A stretch of 39,499 nt of DNA, from positions 1 to 39,499 of the forward strand of contig JAUSIH010000041.1 of the NCBI GenBank assembly GCA_030648205.1. The letters run 5' to 3'. This DNA is from Dehalococcoidia bacterium (GTDB taxonomy: Bacteria; Chloroflexota; Dehalococcoidia; JAUSIH01). The translations under genes were made by a program, and so were the position numbers. The notes beneath the pieces are model-generated. The model did no database searches and was not told the DNA's origin. It worked only from the letters and a program-made list of their open reading frames with translations. Shown one piece after another: positions 31,613 through 39,499 of this stretch (within the stretch, counting starts at the first letter, position 1; each line of letters begins with the position of its first letter).

Positions 31613-32110
31613 CTAGGAGCGGGGGAGTACTACGAGCTGGGCGGTCATGGAAGGCTGGTGCGCCGCGCACACGATGTTGAAGATGCCCGCCTTGTCAGCT
31701 TTGAAGTTCACCCGGGTCACCTGACCGCGCAGGACGTTGAATTTGACATCATAGCCCTGGATGACTGAGGGGTGCTCTTTGCCGTTGATGCCGATAATCT
31801 CCAGCGTGACATCATCTCCCTGGTTCACCGTCAGGTTGTTGGGGAGCCAGCGGTATGTGGACACCTCCCACACGCCGTCCTTGTTGGGGGCGTTCAGTTT
31901 ATAGCCGCCGCCCTGAGGCAGCGAGGTCGTGGGGAACGGCTCACTAGCCGTTGTTGTTGAACCCTTCGGCTCTATGGCCGCCATGTGAACAGTGCGCTGA
32001 GCTGGCTGCATGGCGGCTGTCGGAGTCGCTGATGTGCAGGCTGCCGACAGGGCCGCGGCGCTGAGCGCGAGCGCAACCACGGCGATAAGTTTGGACTTCC
32101 GGTGTAACAT
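31613..32110 (-). CDS. Exported type-1 copper (cupredoxin) protein
   Basis: This 165-residue protein has an N-terminal export signal (1-24) ending ALSAAC. Cys25 could be a lipoprotein anchor, although the lipobox is imperfect because Ser replaces Leu at -3. After a low-complexity linker the cupredoxin domain (about 75-163) shows His113 in KEHPS, then Cys148, His151 and Met155 in IVCAAHQPSM. These are the four ligands of a blue copper centre; the C-x2-H-x3-M spacing is close to that of plastocyanin-type proteins. It probably carries electrons or binds copper outside the membrane. AGGAGG stands seven bases before the ATG. It diverges from the histidine-kinase gene and converges on the second giant surface protein. 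Its redox partners are not visible here. Confidence 0.82.
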   Translation of the reverse strand: MLHRKSKLIAVVALALSAAALSAACTSATPTAAMQPAQRTVHMAAIEPKGSTTTASEPFPTTSLPQGGGYKLNAPNKDGVWEVSTYRWLPNNLTVNQGDDVTLEIIGINGKEHPSVIQGYDVKFNVLRGQVTRVNFKADKAGIFNIVCAAHQPSMTAQLVVLPRS

Positions 32111-32302
32111 TGTGTGCCTCCTTCTCTCAATTCACGACCGTTCCGCTTGCTTCAATTACACCGTCCATGTGGTCGGTCAGCAACGGGCGGTCGTCTCATC
32201 TTCCCCGAGGCTTTGGTCGCACGCCTACCCGACTTTGGTCGCATGTCCCTTCTTGCGTGGGGGAAGTATGATACAGGTGCGGCGTTGTCCTGGAGGCGTG
32301 CT

Positions 32303-33730
32303 ATGTTGGTACGGGTAAAGGATTCTCTGCGGATTCCGAGTCTGGCCCAGCAGTTCATGGCGGCCAGTCTGGTCGTACTGGTAGCCGGGATGCTTGTTAT
32401 TGGCTGGTGGGTAGGGCGGCAGATTGAGGCAGGCGTGGTGAGCCAGACCGCGGGGACGACCGCGCTGTATGTGGACAGCTTCATCACGCCCCATCTCCAG
32501 GACTTGGCGCAGACGAATGCTCTGGCGCCGGAGGGCGTGGCGCAGTTGAGCAGGCTTCTACAGGAGACCCCGCTCGGCCAGAGGGTGGTAGCGTTCAAAG
32601 TCTGGGATGCCAGCGGTCGCATTCTGTACAGCACCAGCCCCTCCAACATCGGTCATGTCTTTCCCGTTCGGGGAGGGCTGGCCCGCGCCTGGCAAGGCGA
32701 GGTGAGCACGCACGTGAGCGATCTGCGGGACGAGGAAAACGCCTCCGAGCGGGAACGCTGGTCGCGCCTCCTTGAGACCTACAGCCCCGTACGTCTCGCG
32801 GGCACCAACCGGGTCATAGCTGTAGCGGAGTTTTATCAGGTAGTGGACGACCTTCAGAAGGATGTGCTTGCAGCCCAGCTACGGAGCTGGCTTGTCGTCG
32901 GCGCGGCCACGCTGGCAATGTACCTGCTGCTGGCGGGAATCGTGCGCCGCGGCAGCGACACCATCGTGCGCCAGCAGGCTGAATTGAGTGACAAAGTGGA
33001 GAAGCTGACGGACCTGTTGCGGCAGAACGCGGAACTGCACGAGCGCGTGCGTCGTGCCGCCACGCGCACGACCGCGCTTAACGAGCGTTTCCTCCGGCGG
33101 GTCAGCGCGGAGTTGCACGACGGTCCGGCCCAGGACCTTGGCCTCGCCCTTCTGCGGATGGACGGCGTGATGGCGCGTTGCGCGGCGTGTCCCATCCCTG
33201 GTGGTGAGGGACGCAAGGTGTCCGTTGATCTGGGTGTCGTGCAAACCTCGCTGGGCCGTGCGCTCCAGGAGGTCCGAGCCATCTCCACGGGGCTGCGTCT
33301 GCCGGAGCTCGGCGAGCTGACGCTTGCGGAGACCCTGGCGCGCGTTGTGCGTGATCACGAACGGCGGACGAATTCCACGGTCGTGCTGAGAGCTGATAAA
33401 CTTCCGGAGCAGGCTCCGTTGCCTGTCAAGATCACTGTGTACAGGCTTGTGCAGGAGGCGCTCAACAACGCCTATCGTCACGGGGGCGGTGCTGGCCAGC
33501 AGGTACAGGCGGAAGCCCCAGACCGGTACCTGCGCGTCCATGTGCTTGACGATGGGCCGGGGTTTGACTGGCCGCAGATGGCCGGGAGAGAGGACCATCT
33601 GGGCCTTACAGGAATGAAGGAGAGAGTGGAGAGTCTGGGAGGGTTGTTCCAGGTGAAGACGGGGCTGGGAAAAGGAACGCGCGTCACGGCCTGGTTGCCC
33701 ATTGACCTGCCGGTGGACGAGTATGAGTGA
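32303..33730 (+). CDS. Membrane sensor histidine kinase, NarL-partner (HisKA_3) type
   Basis: This 475-residue kinase has TM1 (about 16-37), an extracytoplasmic sensor (about 38-190) and TM2 (about 195-215). A coiled linker follows, then a HisKA_3 dimerisation domain with the phospho-acceptor His272 in ELHDGPAQDLG. The HATPase domain has an N-box QEALNNAYRHG, DDGPGF, and GLTGMKERVESLGG. It should phosphorylate the response regulator encoded by the overlapping next gene. No HAMP domain is evident. The frame runs upstream to 32114, but GGAGG six bases before the ATG at 32303 and the position of TM1 fix the start. The signal sensed is unknown; a divergent copper protein is its only neighbour upstream. 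Confidence 0.92.
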   Translation: MLVRVKDSLRIPSLAQQFMAASLVVLVAGMLVIGWWVGRQIEAGVVSQTAGTTALYVDSFITPHLQDLAQTNALAPEGVAQLSRLLQETPLGQRVVAFKVWDASGRILYSTSPSNIGHVFPVRGGLARAWQGEVSTHVSDLRDEENASERERWSRLLETYSPVRLAGTNRVIAVAEFYQVVDDLQKDVLAAQLRSWLVVGAATLAMYLLLAGIVRRGSDTIVRQQAELSDKVEKLTDLLRQNAELHERVRRAATRTTALNERFLRRVSAELHDGPAQDLGLALLRMDGVMARCAACPIPGGEGRKVSVDLGVVQTSLGRALQEVRAISTGLRLPELGELTLAETLARVVRDHERRTNSTVVLRADKLPEQAPLPVKITVYRLVQEALNNAYRHGGGAGQQVQAEAPDRYLRVHVLDDGPGFDWPQMAGREDHLGLTGMKERVESLGGLFQVKTGLGKGTRVTAWLPIDLPVDEYE

Positions 33731-34385
33731 TAAGGTACACATCGTCATCGTGGACGATCACCCGCTCTTCCGCGAAGGCGTGGCGCACACATTGCAGGCG
33801 GAGCCTGACCTGGAAGTCGTCGGCCAGGGAGCGACGGCGGAGGACGCGGTACGCCTTGTGCGGGACCACCTGCCGGATATCCTCCTTCTGGATATTGGTA
33901 TTCCCGGGGGAGGTCTCCACGCGGCGCGAAGCGTCGGCGCGGCGTATCCCGTGACTCGCATTGTCATGTTGACGGTCTCCGCGGAAGAGGACGACGTGCT
34001 GGCGGCGTTCAAGGCGGGGGCGCGGGCCTATGTCCTCAAAGGGGTGTCGGCCAGGGACCTGATCAGCATCCTGCGCGCCGTTTCAGGCGGCGAGGTCTAT
34101 GTGACGCCGACTCTGGCGGCGAACCTGCTGCTTGAGATGACGAGCTCTTCGTCCGGGCCCCGTCAGGCGATAGCGCCGTTCGATGAGCTGTCGGAGCGGG
34201 AGCGTCAGGTACTTGAGCTTGTGGCGGCGGGTCAGAGCAACAAGGAGATCGGCCAGCATCTGCATCTCAGCGAGAAGACTGTCAAGCACTATATGACTAA
34301 CATTCTGCAAAAGCTCCAGGTGCGCAACCGCGTGGAGGCCGCCTTGCTGGCTCAGCGAGTTGCACGGAGAGACCCCAGAGCGTAA
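33723..34385 (+). CDS. NarL/LuxR-type response regulator
   Basis: This 220-residue DNA-binding regulator has a receiver domain (1-122) with acidic Asp11 and Asp12, phospho-acceptor Asp57 in ILLLDIGIPGG and a conserved Lys in YVLKG. A LuxR-type helix-turn-helix (about 150-212) carries LSERERQVLELVAAGQSNKE, then HLHLSEKTVKHYMTNILQKL. The ATG overlaps the kinase stop by eight bases, so the two are co-translated. Its target promoters cannot be named; the divergent cupredoxin gene is a plausible one. Confidence 0.95.
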   Translation: MSDKVHIVIVDDHPLFREGVAHTLQAEPDLEVVGQGATAEDAVRLVRDHLPDILLLDIGIPGGGLHAARSVGAAYPVTRIVMLTVSAEEDDVLAAFKAGARAYVLKGVSARDLISILRAVSGGEVYVTPTLAANLLLEMTSSSSGPRQAIAPFDELSERERQVLELVAAGQSNKEIGQHLHLSEKTVKHYMTNILQKLQVRNRVEAALLAQRVARRDPRA

Positions 34386-34477
34386 GAGTCCGCCAGTCCC
34401 GTGAAAACCGCCGAGGCTATGACACGCGGAGCGAGGTCCAGGTGGGGCGAGCACGAGGGGAGAAGGGAATCAAAGAA

Positions 34478-34553
34478 TGGTGGAGATAGCGGGATTCGAA
34501 CCCGCGACCTCTGCGATGCGAACGCAGCGCTCTCCCAGCTGAGCTATATCCCC
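34478..34553 (-). tRNA. tRNA-Ala, anticodon CGC
   Basis: Read on the minus strand, the 76 bases start GGGGATATAGCTCAGCTGGG and end TATCTCCACCA with CCA encoded. The anticodon stem is CTGCG/CGCAG with loop TTCGCAT, so the anticodon is CGC. The T-arm is GCGGG-TTCGAAT-CCCGC. The acceptor stem contains the G3-U70 wobble pair, the main alanine identity element. It lies 33 bases downstream of surE. Confidence 0.96.
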
Positions 34554-34586
34554 ACAGCCTCAGTATGCCAGCGTTTTACGACTGCG

Positions 34587-35369
34587 TCAACCTTCGTACC
34601 GCATGCCCAGGAGCAAAGACGGACATAGCTGCTCCATAGCCGATGCCTGCTCCGTCACGGTCAGATTGGTGTGCAGCGGCGTGATGGAGACGCGGTTCTG
34701 GCGGATGGCCCAGATATCGGAGCCGTCCTCGGTGGCCCACTCGGGCTTGCCGCGCCGTATCCAGTACCACCGCCGCTTGCCGTCGTACCCTTCCTGAATG
34801 ATGTCCACGTACGAGCGCGTCCCCAGCCGGGTCGCTGACACTCCCTCCAGCTTTTCCAACGGTAGGTTGGGCAGGTTCACGTTCAGGAGCAGCGGACGGG
34901 GCAGCCCGCCGGAGGCCGCCTTGACCGCCAGAAGGCGGGCCAGCTTGGCCGCCGGCTCAAAGTTGACGTCATGGAGGGAGGTCACGGACATGGCTATGGC
35001 GGGCACGCCACGAAAGTACGCCTGGAAGGCGGCGCCCAGCGTGCCGGAGACGGCGATGTCGTTGCCCAGGTTCGCGCCCTCGTTGATGCCGGAGACGACC
35101 ATGTCCACGCCGCCCGGCATGAGCGACTCCAGCGCCAGGATGACGCTGTCGCCGGGCGTACCTTCAACGGCGTAGGTGGTGATACCCGGCACTTGCGGAA
35201 CGATGGTGCTCACCCGTACCGGTGTGTGCAGGCTGACCGCCGTACCGACGCCGCTCTGCTCCCTGTCGGGCGCGCACACCGTCACCTCGGCCACCTGGCT
35301 CAGCGACTCGGCCAGCGCCCAGAGGCCGCGCGCGTAGATGCCGTCGTCATTTGTGACCAGTATCTTCAC
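34587..35369 (-). CDS. surE: 5'/3'-nucleotidase SurE
   Basis: This 260-residue metal-dependent survival protein removes phosphate from nucleoside monophosphates. ILVTNDDGIYARGL (3-16) carries the metal-binding Asp8 and Asp9, and SGINEGANLGNDIAVSGTLG holds the Asn and Ser of the active site. APDREQSGVG is also canonical. The start is GTG at 35369 with GGGAGAG about seven bases before it. A TATAAT on the minus strand (35425-35420) would give a leader of about 44 bases; its -35 is poor. The tRNA-Ala gene follows in the same direction. Confidence 0.95.
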   Translation of the reverse strand: MKILVTNDDGIYARGLWALAESLSQVAEVTVCAPDREQSGVGTAVSLHTPVRVSTIVPQVPGITTYAVEGTPGDSVILALESLMPGGVDMVVSGINEGANLGNDIAVSGTLGAAFQAYFRGVPAIAMSVTSLHDVNFEPAAKLARLLAVKAASGGLPRPLLLNVNLPNLPLEKLEGVSATRLGTRSYVDIIQEGYDGKRRWYWIRRGKPEWATEDGSDIWAIRQNRVSITPLHTNLTVTEQASAMEQLCPSLLLGMRYEG

Positions 35370-35527
35370 GTTGATACTCTCCCGCGTAGCAGCATAACAC
35401 CGGGGCGACGCCTCATAGTATTATACTCTGTGCTTTTCACGCTCCTGGTCGGTCTGTTCGCGGACGCTCTGGGCTTCCGCCCGCCCGCGCGTCGAGTGAT
35501 GGCGGGCACGGCCTGCCGCGGCAATAG

Positions 35528-35562
35528 CGAAGGGCCGCGTGACACCTGCGCGCGGCCCTTCG
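35528..35562. terminator. Hairpin after glnB
   Basis: CGAAGGGCCGCG (35528-35539), an 11-base loop and CGCGGCCCTTCG (35551-35562) form a perfect 12-bp stem 24 bases after the glnB stop. There is no T-run. It separates glnB from surE. Confidence 0.6.
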
Positions 35563-35585
35563 GCATGCCCAACCAATAAAGGGAG

Positions 35586-35966
<381 letters not shown>

Positions 35967-37238
35967 CTAGTCACTGTACGCCGGCTCCCCATGCTGGGAC
36001 ATGTCCAGACCTCGCGCTTCTTCCTTGTCGGACACGCGCAGGCCCATGACGGCGTCCAGCACCTTCAGGATAATCCAGGTCATGACAAATGAGAAGACCC
36101 AGGTCGCCACGACAGCCAGAATCTGGATGAGGAACTGCTGGGGGTTGCCGTAGAACAGGCCATCAGCGCCGCCGGGGTTGACGAGCTTCGTCGCGAAGAG
36201 GCCGGTCGCCAGCGCGCCCCACGTCCCACCGACGCCGTGGCAGCCCCAGACATCCAGAGAGTCATCCAGCTTCCACCGCGCGCGCAGGCGGCATGCGAGG
36301 AAGCAGAAGACGCCCGCGCCCAGCCCGATGATGATGGCGGCCATGGGCGTCACAAAACCGGAGGCGGGTGTGATAGCGACCAGGCCGACGACAGCCCCGG
36401 TGGCGGCGCCCACAACACTCGGCTTCCCGCCGAAAACCCAGGTCATGGTCATCCAGGTGAGCGCCGCCATGGCCGCGGCCGTGTTGGTCACGACGAAGGC
36501 GCTGGTTGCCAGTCCGCCGGCTGTCAGGGCGCTACCCGCGTTGAAGCCGAACCATCCGAACCACAGGAGTCCCGCGCCCAGCACTATGTAAGGGACATTG
36601 TGGGGCTCCATGGGTTCTTTCCCGAATCCCAGTCGTTTCCCGAAGACAAAGGCTGCCGCCAGCGCCGCGACGCCAGAGCTGATGTGCACCACCGTGCCGC
36701 CCGCGAAGTCCAGGGCGCCCAGGCCGCGTAGCCATCCGCCCGTGCCCCAGACCCAGTGGGCCATCGGGGCGTAGACCAGCGTGGCCCAGAGAACGATGAA
36801 GACAAGGAACGTCTTGAACTTCATGCGCTCGGCGAAGGCGCCGGTGATCAGCGCAGGGGTGATGATGGCGAACATCATCTGGAACGCCATAAAGGCCTGG
36901 TGAGGAATCGTCGCCGCATAGTCCGCGTTCGGCTCAAGCCCCACGCCGTTCAGCCCGAACCACTCCAGCCCGCCGATGATGCCTCCCTTGTCTGGCCCGA
37001 ACGCCAGGCTGTAGCCCCACAGGACCCACTGGACGCTGATGAGAGCAATGATAATGAAGCTCTGCATGATGGTGCCGAGAACATTCTTGCTCCGGACCAT
37101 GCCCCCGTAGAAGAACGCCAGCGCGGGAGTCATGACCAGGACCAGCGCGGCGGCCACAAGGACCCACGCTGTATCGCCCGCGTTGACCTCCGCCGCCGAC
37201 AAGGCCGCCCTCGTCACGGGCCAGGATATGATGGACAT
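35967..37238 (-). CDS. amt: Ammonium transporter (Amt family)
   Basis: This 423-residue trimeric ammonium channel has eleven membrane segments. TPALAFFYGGMVRSKNVL after TM1 is the family opening. DFAGGTVVHISSGVAALAAA carries the conserved Asp and the first pore histidine. LWFGWFGFNAGSAL and the HGVGGTWGALATGLFA segment with the second pore histidine follow. The frame is open upstream to 37706, but the ATG at 37238 has AAGGAGG about 11 bases before it and starts just before TM1. It shares an operon with glnB downstream. A candidate nitrogen-control operator lies upstream at 37303-37329. Confidence 0.95.
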   Translation of the reverse strand: MSIISWPVTRAALSAAEVNAGDTAWVLVAAALVLVMTPALAFFYGGMVRSKNVLGTIMQSFIIIALISVQWVLWGYSLAFGPDKGGIIGGLEWFGLNGVGLEPNADYAATIPHQAFMAFQMMFAIITPALITGAFAERMKFKTFLVFIVLWATLVYAPMAHWVWGTGGWLRGLGALDFAGGTVVHISSGVAALAAAFVFGKRLGFGKEPMEPHNVPYIVLGAGLLWFGWFGFNAGSALTAGGLATSAFVVTNTAAAMAALTWMTMTWVFGGKPSVVGAATGAVVGLVAITPASGFVTPMAAIIIGLGAGVFCFLACRLRARWKLDDSLDVWGCHGVGGTWGALATGLFATKLVNPGGADGLFYGNPQQFLIQILAVVATWVFSFVMTWIILKVLDAVMGLRVSDKEEARGLDMSQHGEPAYSD

Positions 37239-37266
37239 ATGCGGTCGTTCCTCCTTACTATGAGCA

Positions 37267-37329
37267 ATAATATGCATGGTACATGCCTCACGTTTCGGCG
37301 TTGTTACGACGGCGTTACCAGAGTGTAAC
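37267..37329 (-). promoter_or_regulatory. amt promoter with three GTTAC/GTAAC boxes
   Basis: On the minus strand a TATTAT -10 (37272-37267) lies about 29 bases before the amt ATG with no good -35. Upstream are three five-base boxes spaced exactly 11 bases apart. On the plus strand they read GTTAC (37303-37307), GTTAC (37314-37318) and GTAAC (37325-37329), the last two forming CGTTAC-N6-GTAACG-like symmetry. This matches the GTnAC-N6-GnAAC layout of actinobacterial GlnR operators. The boxes would centre near -56. A palindrome GCATG-GTA-CATGC (37274-37286) lies in the spacer. Confidence 0.55.
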
Positions 37330-37433
37330 GGTCTGGATGGCAGAAGCGTTTCCAACGAGTGGGCGCGCTGGGGCCCGTCGCGGGAGAAGGCTATGGGCCG
37401 ACTGCCGTGAGGATCAGATAGGGCCGCCGAGCA

Positions 37434-37442
37434 TGCTATAAT
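37434..37442 (+). promoter_or_regulatory. Extended -10 of the TIGR00725 gene, probably leaderless
   Basis: TGC-TATAAT ends ten bases before the ATG at 37453. No Shine-Dalgarno lies between (attgccgttgct region), so the transcript would have at most three or four leader bases. Confidence 0.55.
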
Positions 37443-37452
37443 TGCCGTTGCT

Positions 37453-39260
<1,808 letters not shown>

Positions 39261-39290
39261 TGTCCCGTTTCTGAAATACGCTTACGATTT

Positions 39291-39418
39291 GTCATTGCGA
39301 GGACTCCGGCTTGCCGGAGGACGAAGCAATCTGGAGGAAGGGTGCGCCCCGCAGCCAGATTGCCACGGCCCTCCGGAGCCTGTGGTGAGGAATTCGAACC
39401 TTCGGGCCTCGCAATGAC
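39291..39418. repeat. Long palindromic repeat, GTCATTGCGAGG/CCTCGCAATGAC family
   Basis: The outer arms GTCATTGCGAGG (39291-39302) and CCTCGCAATGAC (39407-39418) are perfect complements. Inside, GCAATCTGG pairs with CCAGATTGC, and TCCGG-cttg-CCGGA is a small hairpin. The whole unit is a nested, cruciform-capable repeat 30 bases after eno. It may also serve as the 3' end of the eno transcript. 39419-39499 shows nothing recognisable. Confidence 0.85.
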
Positions 39419-39499
39419 TTTGACGGCGAATTTCGGGAACACCACACTGGAATGGGCCACCCCGTTTTAGTGTTGGTGTCTCTGGCGTCAGGCTGCTCT

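Overview
The window is GC-rich, densely packed bacterial chromosome. It looks like a Chloroflexota genome, probably of the Dehalococcoidia/SAR202 type. The reasons are indirect: a very large Asp-box (BNR) surface protein like the S-layer proteins known from Dehalococcoides, a two-subunit 2-oxoacid:ferredoxin oxidoreductase, a dnaJ-prmA-rsmE cluster with hrcA nearby, and several families of short palindromic intergenic repeats. The phylum is inferred from gene content, not from a phylogenetic marker.

Layout. 1-445 holds intergenic repeats. 446-3338 carries a FabL/FabI-like enoyl reductase and a membrane diguanylate cyclase. 3851-6410 is a fused gamma/alpha plus beta 2-oxoacid oxidoreductase pair. 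A divergent MFS transporter and an argF-der-plsY-gpsA-lysE-like operon follow (6382-12390). The minus-strand cluster dnaJ-prmA-rsmE (15313-12387) meets that operon head-on with a 4-base overlap. A duplicated ABM-like protein and an isoaspartyl peptidase/asparaginase face hrcA. hrcA and pyrG diverge from back-to-back sigma-A promoters, and fsa (transaldolase) and rho follow.

The most unusual part is 22601-34385. It has a long structured leader with two promoters, a UUCG-loop terminator and two tiny leader ORFs. Next come a 1171-residue secreted Asp-box protein, a 155-residue secreted protein ending in an LPATG sorting signal, a strong terminator, and three tandem palindromic repeats, the last of which contains a GIY-YIG nuclease gene. 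After these lies a second giant Asp-box protein (1119 residues), again started from inside a mini-ORF. A type-1 copper lipoprotein candidate and a NarL-type histidine kinase/response regulator pair complete the region. I read this as a cell-surface (S-layer-like) locus.

34478-39260 is housekeeping: tRNA-Ala(CGC), surE, a glnB-amt nitrogen unit with a three-box GTTAC/GTAAC operator candidate, a TIGR00725-family protein and enolase. The window ends in another palindromic repeat.

Two themes recur. First, many promoters use an extended -10 of the form TGC-TA(T/G)A-N-T, and several genes (MFS, argF, the TIGR00725 gene) start 6-10 bases after the -10 without a Shine-Dalgarno, which points to leaderless mRNAs. 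Second, three genes (pyrG and both giant surface proteins) have a short upstream ORF whose stop touches or overlaps the main start codon, which suggests translational coupling.
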